DNA of 64,000 nt from Microbacterium sp. 1.5R (GTDB lineage: Bacteria > Actinomycetota > Actinomycetes > Actinomycetales > Microbacteriaceae), in assembly GCF_001889265.1 (NCBI RefSeq), contig NZ_CP018151.1, positions 3,100,001 to 3,164,000 of the forward strand. Direction: 5' to 3'. A program made the position numbers and the translations under genes. This document shows positions 7,687-16,622 of the stretch, one piece after another. The notes under the pieces were generated by a model. It ran no database searches. It saw only the letters and a list, made by a program, of their open reading frames with translations, and was not told the DNA's origin. Position 1 is the stretch's first letter; every line of letters starts with the position of its first letter.

Positions 7687-9380
7687 CGGCACCGGTGCTC
7701 GAACTGCACGGCCTGGCGATCGGCATGCAGACTCCCGAGGGGCCTCGCATGCTGGTTCACGACTGCACGCTCGACGTCGACCTCGGCGAGTCCGTCGGCC
7801 TCGTCGGCGAGTCCGGCTCGGGGAAGACGCTGAGCGTGCGGGCGATCGCCGGCCTCCTGCCCGAGTCCTTCACGACGGCGGGAAGCATCCGCGTCGAAGG
7901 CCAGGACCTCGCGTCCCTCGACGACCGCGGGCGGCGCGAGCTGCGGGCGCTGCGCATCGGCATGGCGTTCCAGACGCCCCGCGCGCACCTCAACCCGCTG
8001 CGGACGATCGGCGACTTCCTCACCGAGGCGCTGGTCACCGTGGCAGGCTTCACCGTCGACGCCGCCGAGCGTCGTGCGATCGAGCTGCTCGACGAGGTCG
8101 GAGTTCCCTCTCCCGCCCGTCGACTGCGCCAGCGACCGGCCGAACTGTCGGGCGGCCTGCTGCAGCGGGTCATGATCGCATCCACTCTGGCGATGGATCC
8201 CCGTTTGCTGCTCGCCGACGAGATCACCACCGCCCTCGATGTGACCACACAGGAGGAGGTCATGGCGGTGATCGGCGACCTGCGTCGCCACCGCGACCTG
8301 TCGCTGCTGTTCATCACCCACGACCTCGCTCTCGCCGGTGCCGTCTGTGATCGGGTCGTGGTGATGAAAGAGGGGCGCACGATCGAGACGCTGCGGGCGG
8401 GGAGCATGAGAGAGGATGCCGCGCAGGACTACACGCGCATCCTCATGTCGGCCTCGCTCGACGCCGTGCCGCTGACCGCGGGGCCGTCGAGTTCCGCCGA
8501 GACCGAGCCGCTCCTGCGAGTGGACGGTCTCAGCAAACGATTCCGCGTGCGAGCGGCCCGTGGGCGCGGGCACGAGGTGCTCACCGCCGTCGACGACGTC
8601 TCGTTCACCCTCGCTGCCGGAGGATCTCTGGGCATCGTCGGGGAATCCGGGTCGGGTAAATCCACCACGGCCCGCATCATCTGCGGCCTGGAGCGCGCGG
8701 ATGCCGGCACCGTGCACGTCGGCGGCTCCGATTGGAGCACACCCGCCGCCTCGGGCACCGAGCGCCGCATCCGCGCGAAGACCGCGCAGATGGTCTTCCA
8801 GGATCCGTATCAGTCGCTCGACCGACGCCAGACCGTGCGACAGTGCCTCACCGAAGCGATCCGCGTGCACCGCCGCGACGACGACCGCGCCGCGCTCTCC
8901 GCGCGAGTGGGCGCACTGATGGACTCCGTGCGCCTCGACCCCGCCCTGCTCGACGCGCGTCCGCGCTCGCTCTCCGGAGGCCAGCGGCAGCGTGTGGCGA
9001 TCGCGAGGGCACTGGCCGCCGAGCCGCGCATCCTCGTGCTCGACGAGGCCGTGTCGGCGCTCGACGTCACCACCCGAGTCGAGATCCTGACGCTGCTCGA
9101 ACGCATCCGCCTCGAGACCGGCGTCGCGCTGCTGATGATCACACACGACCTCACCGTCATCCGCCGACTGTGCGACGACGTGGTGGTGATGCGCGAGGGC
9201 CGCATCGAGGAGCGCGGCGCTACCGGCACCGTGCTCGACGACCCTCAGGCTGAGTACACCCGCCTGCTTCTCGACTCGATCCCGAGCGAGGGCTGGGCAC
9301 CGCAGCGGCGCATTCCGGTGCGCACCACTCCGATCCCGACGATCGGACTCGACCGACCGACCACGAGGAGACGGCGATGA
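7683..9380 (+). CDS. Fused double ABC ATPase, DppD-DppF type
   Basis: 565 residues with two complete ABC domains in one chain, which usually occur as separate DppD and DppF subunits. Domain 1 has Walker A G-E-S-G-S-G-K-T at 42-49, a signature changed to L-S-G-G-L-L-Q-R-V, and a Walker B ending D-E-I-T-T-A-L-D. Domain 2 has G-E-S-G-S-G-K-S-T near 320, L-S-G-G-Q-R-Q-R-V, and D-E-A-V-S-A-L-D. Both have a switch His (I-T-H-D-L). It powers the importer formed with the two permeases. The signature changes in domain 1 are mild; both sites look usable. The start overlaps the permease stop by 4 bp. Confidence 0.93.
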   Translation: MTAPVLELHGLAIGMQTPEGPRMLVHDCTLDVDLGESVGLVGESGSGKTLSVRAIAGLLPESFTTAGSIRVEGQDLASLDDRGRRELRALRIGMAFQTPRAHLNPLRTIGDFLTEALVTVAGFTVDAAERRAIELLDEVGVPSPARRLRQRPAELSGGLLQRVMIASTLAMDPRLLLADEITTALDVTTQEEVMAVIGDLRRHRDLSLLFITHDLALAGAVCDRVVVMKEGRTIETLRAGSMREDAAQDYTRILMSASLDAVPLTAGPSSSAETEPLLRVDGLSKRFRVRAARGRGHEVLTAVDDVSFTLAAGGSLGIVGESGSGKSTTARIICGLERADAGTVHVGGSDWSTPAASGTERRIRAKTAQMVFQDPYQSLDRRQTVRQCLTEAIRVHRRDDDRAALSARVGALMDSVRLDPALLDARPRSLSGGQRQRVAIARALAAEPRILVLDEAVSALDVTTRVEILTLLERIRLETGVALLMITHDLTVIRRLCDDVVVMREGRIEERGATGTVLDDPQAEYTRLLLDSIPSEGWAPQRRIPVRTTPIPTIGLDRPTTRRRR

Positions 9381-9844
9381 CCGACACCGAGCTGATGACC
9401 CCCGCATTCGAGTTCTGCTTCGAGCTGCAGGTCGATGTGACCCCGCCTCAGCGCATCGGTCGGGGTGAGGGCGGCCAGCTGCACTTCACTCCGATCATCG
9501 GCGGCCGCGTCACCGGGCCTCGCGCTGAAGGGCGTGTCGTTCCGGGCGGAGGTGACTGGTGGGTCGACCATGGCGTCACCACCCAGCTCGATGCGCGGTA
9601 TCTGATCGAGATCGACGGCCATCTCGTCGATGTCATCAACCGCGGCTATTGGCGGGCGAACGAGGCGGCGATCGCGCAGTTCGAGTCGGGCGGACAGCCG
9701 TCCGAGCACGATCTCTACTACCGCACGGCGTTCGTGTTCCAGACGGATGCGGAGCCCCTGCGTTGGCTCGCCGAGTCGCAGTTCGTCGGCTACGCGCGAC
9801 CGGGAGACGACCAGGTCGTCATCCGCGTCTTCCGAGTGGTGTGA
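9377..9844 (+). CDS. DUF3237 domain protein, copy 2
   Basis: 155 residues. It shares with copy 1 (3654) the blocks F-T-P-I-I-G-G, G-G-G-D-W, D-A-R-Y, V-I-N-R-G-Y, Y-Y-R-T-A-F-V-F-Q-T-D-A and a closing V-I-R-V-F strand. A short insert between the N-R-G-Y and Y-R-T-A blocks accounts for its greater length. It starts by 4-bp overlap from the ATPase gene and precedes the amidohydrolase by 58 bp. Two DUF3237 genes in one operon suggest either two different substrates or a heteromeric partner pair. The function is unknown. Confidence 0.88.
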   Translation: MTDTELMTPAFEFCFELQVDVTPPQRIGRGEGGQLHFTPIIGGRVTGPRAEGRVVPGGGDWWVDHGVTTQLDARYLIEIDGHLVDVINRGYWRANEAAIAQFESGGQPSEHDLYYRTAFVFQTDAEPLRWLAESQFVGYARPGDDQVVIRVFRVV

Positions 9845-9902
9845 CGAGATGATCGACGAGCACGACCAGAGCGGCGCAGCCGCCACGACGAGAGGCATGA
9901 CC

Positions 9903-11525
9903 ATGACCCGCACCCTCACCGCCGATCTGTGCATCGTCGACGGCCACGTGTTCGACGGCCGGGTGGGCACCGCCGACACCGCCGTCGCCATCCGCGGCGA
10001 GCGCATCATCGCGATCGGCTCCGACGACGAGATCCGTGCCCTGGCTGGCCCGGACACCCGGGTGATCGAGGCGGCCGGCGGCGGCATCCTTCCGGGTTTC
10101 GTCGACGCGCACATCCATGCCGCGTTCGCGGGTGTCGAGCGGCTCAGCTGCGATCTCACCGGCGCGAGCACGGTCGACGAGACGCTGTCGCTGATCGCGG
10201 CAGCGGCCGAGGCGACGGATGCCGAGTGGATCACCGGCGGCGGTTGGAGCCACGAGCTGTTCCCGCACCCGACCAGGCAGCTGCTCGACGCGATCGTGCC
10301 CGACCGCCCTGTGGCGCTCAGCGACGCCGGGCACCACACCCTCTGGGTCAACTCGCGCGCGCTGCAGCTCGCCGGAGTCGACCGCGACACCCCGGCGCCG
10401 CCGAACGGTCACATCCACCATGACGACGAGGGCGAACCGACCGGATACCTCAACGAGACGGCGGCCGAGCTCGTCGGTCGAGCGATCCCGGCGTCGACCG
10501 ATGCCGATATATCGGCTGGTCTGCTCAATGCGCAGGATTTCCTCTGGACGCTCGGCATCACCGGCTGGCATGAGGCCATCCTCGGCGAGTACAACGGCAA
10601 GGCCGACTGCACTGCCGCATATCTCGCGACCATCGCAAACGGCACTCTCCGTAGCCGCACGTCCGGCGCGCTCTGGGTTCCCCCCGGCACCACCGCCGCG
10701 CAGGTGCCCGAGCTGGTCGAGCGCTTCGTCGCTCTGCGAACAGCGAACGCGGCGGCCGGATTCGACACATCGACCGCCAAGGCGATGGTCGACGGCGTGC
10801 CCCACGGCGAGACCGCGGCGCTGCTCGAGCCGTACTGCAGCCACGCCGGCAGCGGAGAACTGCACATCGACGCCGAGGCACTGGAGGCACTCGTCGTCTC
10901 GCTCGACGCCGCGGGGTTCGCGATGCACCTGCACATCATGGGCGACCGCGGCGTGCGTGTCGCCCTGGCCGCGGTCGAGGCTGCCCGACGCGCCAACGGC
11001 ACCGGTCAGCGCCATCACTTCGCGCACCTGTCGATGGTCCACCCCGACGATGCCCGCCGCTTCGGCCCTCTCGGCATCACCGCGAACATCCAGGGCCTCT
11101 GGGCATCCGTCGACCCGGCCGTCGTGCCGATGATCGGTGACGCGCGGATGCGCGCGGGCTACCCGTTCCGGGCGATCGCCGACAGCGGTGCCGCGATCGC
11201 CATGGGGTCGGACTGGCCCGTATCGCCGGCCGACCCGTGGCTCGCGATCCACGTCGCCGTCAATCGCACTCTCCCCGGCCCCGACGGGCAGCCGCGCGAA
11301 CCCCTCGACGCCACCCAGCGTCTCACCCTCACCGAGGCGCTCGCCGCGTACACCAGCGGATCCGCCGAGCTCGTGCTGGGCGGAGGGGGGATGCTGCGCA
11401 TCGGCGGCCGTGCCGACATCGCGGTGTCGACCGTCGATCCGTTCGCCATCCCGGCCGAGGCGCTGATCAGCGTGGGCACCGCCGTCACGATCGTGGGCGG
11501 AGCCGTCGTGCACACGCGCGAGTGA
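9903..11525 (+). CDS. Amidohydrolase family 3 protein (YtcJ-like)
   Basis: 540 residues. The metal-binding H-x-H is H70-I-H72 after G-F-V-D-A; a later M-H-L-H-I-M-G-D-R and M-G-S-D-W-P near residue 435 supply further ligands typical of the amidohydrolase_3 branch, which includes N-substituted formamide deformylase. It would hydrolyse a C-N bond in a carbonyl compound in the cytoplasm. The ATG at 9903 was chosen because GAGAGG lies 7 nt upstream and because the paralogue at 16619 begins at the same point of the alignment; 9897 and 9849 are in-frame alternatives. It is the last gene of the operon and ends inside a terminator stem. Confidence 0.88.
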   Translation: MTRTLTADLCIVDGHVFDGRVGTADTAVAIRGERIIAIGSDDEIRALAGPDTRVIEAAGGGILPGFVDAHIHAAFAGVERLSCDLTGASTVDETLSLIAAAAEATDAEWITGGGWSHELFPHPTRQLLDAIVPDRPVALSDAGHHTLWVNSRALQLAGVDRDTPAPPNGHIHHDDEGEPTGYLNETAAELVGRAIPASTDADISAGLLNAQDFLWTLGITGWHEAILGEYNGKADCTAAYLATIANGTLRSRTSGALWVPPGTTAAQVPELVERFVALRTANAAAGFDTSTAKAMVDGVPHGETAALLEPYCSHAGSGELHIDAEALEALVVSLDAAGFAMHLHIMGDRGVRVALAAVEAARRANGTGQRHHFAHLSMVHPDDARRFGPLGITANIQGLWASVDPAVVPMIGDARMRAGYPFRAIADSGAAIAMGSDWPVSPADPWLAIHVAVNRTLPGPDGQPREPLDATQRLTLTEALAAYTSGSAELVLGGGGMLRIGGRADIAVSTVDPFAIPAEALISVGTAVTIVGGAVVHTRE

Positions 11526-11570
11526 ACCGACGCGGCGACGCACCGTCCCGTGCGTCGCCGCCTCGGTTCA
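11523..11570. terminator. Bidirectional terminator containing both stop codons
   Basis: Arms of 21 nt (11523-11543 and 11550-11570) pair with one mismatch around a 6-nt loop. The left arm starts with the TGA of the + strand amidohydrolase and the right arm ends with the stop of the - strand ATPase gene, so one hairpin ends both converging operons. Confidence 0.8.
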
Positions 11571-13151
11571 CGTGATCGGCACGGGCACCGAGTCGATCAG
11601 CAACCGGGTGTATTCGTGCTGGGGATCGCTCAGCAGACGCTCTGTCGCGCCCGCCTCCACGATCTCCCCGCGACGCATCACGATCGTCTCGGCGCAGACT
11701 CTTCGCACGACCGCCAGGTCATGACTGATGAAGAGCAGGGTCAGCCCCTGCTCCCGGCGGATCCGGGCGACGAGATCGAGCACCTGAGCCTGCACGGACA
11801 CGTCGAGTGCGCTCGTCGCCTCATCCATCACCAGCAGCTCGGGTTCGACGGCGAGCGCCCTGGCGATCGCCACACGCTGACGTTGGCCGCCTGACAGCGT
11901 GCGCGGGCGGGCGGTGAGATGCTCTTCTCCCAGCCCCACGGCGGTGATCAGTTCGCGCACGCGCTCGGCCGCGTCGTTCCCCGTGCGGCCGCCGTGGAGT
12001 CTCAGCACATCCTCTATCGCTCGCCCCACGGGAATTCGCGGATCGAGCGAGAGGTACGGGTCTTGGAAGACCATCTGCACGCTCTTGGCACGCTCCAGCC
12101 GCTCGGCGCGCGATCGCGGGATGCCCGCCATGGATCGGCCGCCGATCGTGATCGCTCCGGCATCCGGCTCCTCGAGTCCGACGATCATCCGCGCCAGAGT
12201 CGACTTGCCCGACCCGGATTCGCCCACGACGGCGAGCGCACCGCCGCGGGGAACGACCAGATCCGCATCGATCACGGCGGAGACCGGCTCTGCACCGCGG
12301 CGCCGATAGGTCTTGCCCACCCCCGTCACGACGAGTTGCGCCTCGGCACCCGACACGGCCGTCGGCGGTGAGATCTCCCCCGAGATGCGGGGGGTCGCCG
12401 CGACCAGACGCCGGGTGTACTCGGCGGTCGGCGCCACCAGCACGTCCCGCGCCACTCCCTCCTCGACGATCGCGCCGTCCTTCATGACGACGAGCCGATC
12501 GCAGAGCGACCCCGCGAGGTTGAGGTCGTGGGTGATGAACAGCATCCCCATCCCGCTCTGCTCGCAGAGATCCCGCAGCACCTGGATGATCTCCGCCTGT
12601 GTCGTGACGTCGAGAGCGGTGGTCGGCTCATCGCAGACGAGCAGGCCGGGAGATGTGCTCAGGGCCCCGGCGATCATGACCCGCTGCAGCATGCCGCCCG
12701 ACAGCTCGTGCGGATGCTGCGACAGATGTTCCGCCGGAGCGGGAAGCCTGACGGCGGAGAGGAGCTCGACGGCGCGGGTGCGAGCGGCCTCCTTCGCCCA
12801 CCCCTCGCAGAGCCGCAGCCCTTCGGTGATGTGATCGCCGATCGTCCGCATCGGGTTGATGCCGGCGCGCGGATCCTGGAAGACCATCGCGGCCTCGTGC
12901 CGACGGATCTCCTGTCGCTCCGCCGCGCCCGCGAGCGGGGACCGTCCGTTCACAGCGACGGCTCCGCCGACGGTCGCACGATCGGGAAGAAGACCCAGCA
13001 CCGCACGGGCCGTGAGCGACTTGCCCGAGCCGGACTCGCCGACGAGGCCGACGGTCTCGCCGGAGGCGATCCGCAGCGAGATGCCGTGCAGCAGTCTGGT
13101 GCCGTTCGGAAGATCGAGCGTCAGGTCGCGGATGTCGAGCAGAGCGTTCAT
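11568..13151 (-). CDS. Fused double ABC ATPase, DppD-DppF type (second importer)
   Basis: 527 residues starting at the ATG at 13151, which overlaps the permease stop by 4 bp; the open frame upstream of it is a shadow. Domain 1 has G-E-S-G-S-G-K-S near residue 38, L-S-G-G-M-L-Q-R-V and D-E-P-T-T-A-L-D. Domain 2 has G-E-S-G-S-G-K-S-T, L-S-G-G-Q-R-Q-R-V and D-E-A-T-S-A-L-D. The fused arrangement matches the ATPase at 7683, supporting duplication of a whole importer. It is the last gene of the minus-strand operon that begins at 18319. Confidence 0.92.
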   Translation of the reverse strand: MNALLDIRDLTLDLPNGTRLLHGISLRIASGETVGLVGESGSGKSLTARAVLGLLPDRATVGGAVAVNGRSPLAGAAERQEIRRHEAAMVFQDPRAGINPMRTIGDHITEGLRLCEGWAKEAARTRAVELLSAVRLPAPAEHLSQHPHELSGGMLQRVMIAGALSTSPGLLVCDEPTTALDVTTQAEIIQVLRDLCEQSGMGMLFITHDLNLAGSLCDRLVVMKDGAIVEEGVARDVLVAPTAEYTRRLVAATPRISGEISPPTAVSGAEAQLVVTGVGKTYRRRGAEPVSAVIDADLVVPRGGALAVVGESGSGKSTLARMIVGLEEPDAGAITIGGRSMAGIPRSRAERLERAKSVQMVFQDPYLSLDPRIPVGRAIEDVLRLHGGRTGNDAAERVRELITAVGLGEEHLTARPRTLSGGQRQRVAIARALAVEPELLVMDEATSALDVSVQAQVLDLVARIRREQGLTLLFISHDLAVVRRVCAETIVMRRGEIVEAGATERLLSDPQHEYTRLLIDSVPVPIT

Positions 13152-14014
13152 GAGGGGTTCCCTCCGCCGATTCGGTCGGACAGTTCTTCGCCGATGATGT
13201 TCACGCACACGACGACGAGCACGACGGCTACGGCCGGGGCGATCGCCGGCAGGAACTGCCCTGCGGCGACTCCCGACTGCGCCTCGTTGATCATCGCGCC
13301 CCAGTCGGCGGTCGGCGCCTGCACGCCGAGCCCCAGGAACGAGAGGCCGGCGAGCTCGGCGAGCACGTATCCGAAGTTGAGGGTCGACTGCGCGCCCACG
13401 ATCGGCGTGACGTTCGGCAGCACTCGCCGCGAGGCGATCCAGCCTCCGCCGAATCCCTGCACCCGATAGGCCGAGACATACGGCCTCGAGCGCTCGGCCA
13501 TGACCAGCGACCTCGTGAGCCGTGCCACGAACGGCGCGTACGCGATGCTCATGGCGATGACCGGGGCGACCAGCCCCTTGCCGAACAGCGCGACCGCCAT
13601 GATCGCGATCAGCAGAGACGGGAAGGCGAACAGCACGTCGAACATCCGGCTGAGTGCGGCATCGATCCACCCTCCGCGCCACCCGGCCCACAGCCCCAGC
13701 AGGATGCCGAGGACGGTGGAGAACAGCACGACGAGCAGCGGGCCGATGAGCGCCGTGCGACCGCCGTAGATGAGGCGGCTCAGCAGGTCACGTCCGAGGG
13801 AGTCGGTGCCGAGCCAGTGGGCCGCGGACGGCGGCGCGAGGAACGACGTGAAGTCCACCGCATCCGGGTCGTAGGGTGCCACGAAGGGGGCGAAGATCGC
13901 CGCCAGCACGACCGCGCCGAGAACGACGACGCTGGCCAGGTAGAGGAATCGCGGGCGGCGCCCGCGAGGTGCGCGCAGCACCCGCATCGCGAGCGTCGGA
14001 GTCGAGGAGGTCAT
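13148..14014 (-). CDS. ABC transporter permease, DppC/OppC type (second importer)
   Basis: 288 residues with an N-terminal helix (F-L-Y-L-A-S-V-V-V-L-G-A-V-V-L-A-A-I-F), the DppC-type motif L-G-T-D-S-L-G-R-D-L-L-S-R near residue 70, about five further membrane helices and a coupling loop at R-P-Y-V-S-A-Y-R-V-Q-G-F. Overlaps of 4 bp at both ends tie it to the ATPase and the DppB-type permease. Confidence 0.93.
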   Translation of the reverse strand: MTSSTPTLAMRVLRAPRGRRPRFLYLASVVVLGAVVLAAIFAPFVAPYDPDAVDFTSFLAPPSAAHWLGTDSLGRDLLSRLIYGGRTALIGPLLVVLFSTVLGILLGLWAGWRGGWIDAALSRMFDVLFAFPSLLIAIMAVALFGKGLVAPVIAMSIAYAPFVARLTRSLVMAERSRPYVSAYRVQGFGGGWIASRRVLPNVTPIVGAQSTLNFGYVLAELAGLSFLGLGVQAPTADWGAMINEAQSGVAAGQFLPAIAPAVAVVLVVVCVNIIGEELSDRIGGGNPS

Positions 14015-14967
14015 CGGGCACCAGCTCCTGCAGCGGATCGGGGGTCGATCCAGGGTTCGAGGACGTCGACGATCGCGTTCATGACGACGAACGCGCAGAC
14101 GACGAAGAGGACGATGGCCTGCACCACGGGGAAGTCGAGCCGATCGACGGACTGCACGAGAAGCGACCCGATCCCCGACAGCCCGAACGCCGCCTCGACG
14201 ATCGAGCTGGCGACGATGAGCCCCGCCACGAGCACGCCGCTCACGGTCAGGATCGGACCGAGGGCGTTGCGCAGCACGTGCCGCCGCACGACGATCGATC
14301 GACGCACGCCCCGACTCGTCGACACCTCGACGTGCTCACGGCTCAGCTGATCGACCATGGCCGACCTGGTGACCTTGCCGACCAGCACGATGAAGACGAG
14401 CGCCAGGGCGATCGACGGCAGGGTCAGGTGATAGACCATGTCGATGAAGCCCTGGCCCGACCCGAAGGAGGGGAACCAGCCGAGCTGCACGGAGAACACC
14501 GCGATGAGGACGATCGCCCCGACGAACGACGGGATCGCGCCGAGCACCGTGAGTCCGATCAGGACGAAGCGATCCAGCGCCCTCCCGCGGTTCAGCGCCG
14601 CGACAGCACCGAGCACGACGCCGGCGACCAGCACGATCGTCCCCGCCATCGTGACGAGCATGAGGGTCACGGGAAGCCGGTCGCCTATCACCTCGGTGAC
14701 GTCCTGCCGGTACTGCAGCGAGCGCCCGAGATCGCCGTGGAGCAGACCGAGAACCCATCGCAGGTACTGCTCCCACGGCGGCAGGTCCAGTCCGTACTGG
14801 GCGGTCACCTGCGCCACCGCCTCTGCACTGGGCTTGCGCCCGCGCAACAGGAAGCTCACCGGGTCGCCGGGCACGAGGAAGCGCGAGAAGAAGACGAGCA
14901 GCGATGCCAGGAACAGGGTCAGCAGCAGCCCACCGAGCTTCCCGGCGACCCGGCGCGCGGCTGTCAT
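14011..14967 (-). CDS. ABC transporter permease, DppB/OppB type (second importer)
   Basis: 318 residues from the ATG at 14967, which overlaps the binding-protein stop. The first helix (L-L-L-T-L-F-L-A-S-L-L-V-F-F) is followed by V-P-G-D-P-V-S-F-L-L-R-G, the same layout as the permease at 5879. The coupling loop lies near E-H-V-E-V-S-T-S-R-G-V. The open frame continues upstream over the binding protein but has no plausible start there. Confidence 0.92.
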   Translation of the reverse strand: MTAARRVAGKLGGLLLTLFLASLLVFFSRFLVPGDPVSFLLRGRKPSAEAVAQVTAQYGLDLPPWEQYLRWVLGLLHGDLGRSLQYRQDVTEVIGDRLPVTLMLVTMAGTIVLVAGVVLGAVAALNRGRALDRFVLIGLTVLGAIPSFVGAIVLIAVFSVQLGWFPSFGSGQGFIDMVYHLTLPSIALALVFIVLVGKVTRSAMVDQLSREHVEVSTSRGVRRSIVVRRHVLRNALGPILTVSGVLVAGLIVASSIVEAAFGLSGIGSLLVQSVDRLDFPVVQAIVLFVVCAFVVMNAIVDVLEPWIDPRSAAGAGAR

Positions 14968-16622
14968 CGGGCGCCGATCGTGGCCGCCCACGGGTAGTAC
15001 ATGAAGGCGATCGACGGCTGGACTCCGGTGATCCTCTCGCCCAGATAGAGCGATATCGGCGCCTGATACAGCGGGAGCCACGGCAGCTCCGCATTCGCGA
15101 TCCGCTGGGCCTCGGCTGTGAGCTCGCTGCGCGCGGCCGGATCGTCGATCGTGACGGCCTCCTGCAGGATCGCGTCGAACTCCGGGTCGGACCACCCGCC
15201 GTAGTTGCTGAAGTCGCCTGTCCGAAGCACGGAGTACATCTCCAACGCATCCGGGCTCGAGAGATACCAGCTCGTGTAGAAGAGGTCGACGCCTTCGCGG
15301 GCGGTGGGGTCGGAGAACAGCGCGGTGTAGGCGTTCGGGGTGACGGTCTCGACGTTCACCGTCAGCCCGATCGACCGGGCAGCGGCGACGGTCGCCTGCG
15401 AGATGACTGCGAAGTCGTTGCTGATCGGCGCGGTGACGTAGGTCAGCTCGGCTCCTTCGGCGCCGGCTTCGGCGATGAGGCTCTTCGCCTGCTCGAGGTC
15501 CTGCTCGTAGGAGGTGACGTCGTCGAACGCAGCGGTGCGCGCGGCATCAGAGGCGTCCTGCCAGACCGACGGGGTGGTCATCACGTCGGTCGTCTCGCCG
15601 ACGCCTCGGTACGCAGCCTGAAGGATGCCGTCACGGTCCATCGCGAGCAGCAGGGCCTTGCGCACGCGCACGTCGCCGAGGGGACCGTCGAGATCGCTGA
15701 CCACGATGTTGCCCACCGCGGTGCTCATCCCGAAGAGCACGTCTCCCTTGCCCGCCGATCGGAGCGTGGAGACGGCCTCCATGGGAACCATCCACGATCC
15801 GTCGACGCTTCCGGACTTGAGTGCGTTGATGCGCGCGGTGGGGTCGGTCATGAAGACGAACTCGACCTCGCCGGACCGCGCCCGGAGTCCCTCATCCCAG
15901 TAGTCGTCGTAGCGGGTCATCGTGATCGACTCACCGGACTCCCACGAGGTCAGCTCGAAGGGACCGGTGCAGTTCACACCGCCCGTCGAGTTGCCGTAGT
16001 CGGCGCCCTTCTCGGCCAGGGTCGCGGCCGACTCGATCACGCCGGCGGACCCGCCCATGCCGAGATTGAACTGCGAGTCGGGCCCGGTCATCGTCACCGT
16101 CACCTCGCGCTCGCCGGTCTGCTCGATCGACTTCACGTTCTGGTAGACGGAGTACCAGAACGATCCGACGGCCGGGTCGAGGTGTCTGCTCATCGACGCG
16201 ACCGCATCGGCCGCTGTGAGCGCAGTGCCGTCGTGGAAGGTGACGCCCTCTCGGATCGTGTACACCCAGGTGTCGGGCGTCGGATGCGCGAACGATTCCG
16301 CGAGGCCGGGGCTGAGGGAGTAGTCCGGGTTCAGCCGCAGCAGAGACTCGCAGGTGTTGGCGAGGATCGAGTTGTCGGCGTAGTCGAAGGCGTAGGCGTA
16401 GTCGAGCGAGTAGGGCTCGGCATAGGTCGCGAACGTGAACGAGTCGATGTCGCCGCTGGGCGCGGCCGTCGTCTCGGTCAGCTCCCAGTCGATCGGCTCC
16501 TCCGACCCGGAGCCGGTCGTGTCGGCCGGGCCGCAGCTGGCGAGCGCCGCGACGGCGAGGACGCCGACGAGCGCGGTCGCGCCTCCTCGGGCGAGGGAAC
16601 GGGAGCGGAGCGTGCGGTTCAT
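14964..16622 (-). CDS. ABC importer substrate-binding lipoprotein, family 5 (second importer)
   Basis: 552 residues. The N-terminus has R-S-R-S-L-A-R, a hydrophobic stretch (A-T-A-L-V-G-V-L-A-V-A-A-L-A) and the lipobox L-A-S-C at about residue 29. The region F-H-D-G-T-A-L-T-A-A-D-A-V is the family signature, and V-R-V-R-K-A-L-L-L-A-M-D-R parallels the other binding protein. It overlaps the amidohydrolase stop by 4 bp upstream and the permease start downstream. Its ligand is probably chemically related to, but not the same as, that of the 4199 protein. Confidence 0.92.
   Translation of the reverse strand: MNRTLRSRSLARGGATALVGVLAVAALASCGPADTTGSGSEEPIDWELTETTAAPSGDIDSFTFATYAEPYSLDYAYAFDYADNSILANTCESLLRLNPDYSLSPGLAESFAHPTPDTWVYTIREGVTFHDGTALTAADAVASMSRHLDPAVGSFWYSVYQNVKSIEQTGEREVTVTMTGPDSQFNLGMGGSAGVIESAATLAEKGADYGNSTGGVNCTGPFELTSWESGESITMTRYDDYWDEGLRARSGEVEFVFMTDPTARINALKSGSVDGSWMVPMEAVSTLRSAGKGDVLFGMSTAVGNIVVSDLDGPLGDVRVRKALLLAMDRDGILQAAYRGVGETTDVMTTPSVWQDASDAARTAAFDDVTSYEQDLEQAKSLIAEAGAEGAELTYVTAPISNDFAVISQATVAAARSIGLTVNVETVTPNAYTALFSDPTAREGVDLFYTSWYLSSPDALEMYSVLRTGDFSNYGGWSDPEFDAILQEAVTIDDPAARSELTAEAQRIANAELPWLPLYQAPISLYLGERITGVQPSIAFMYYPWAATIGAR

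Noticed and set aside
9630-9902. Longer N-terminus for the amidohydrolase
   Set aside because: It would overlap DUF3237 copy 2 in another frame; the family begins at about 9903, where GAGAGG lies upstream.
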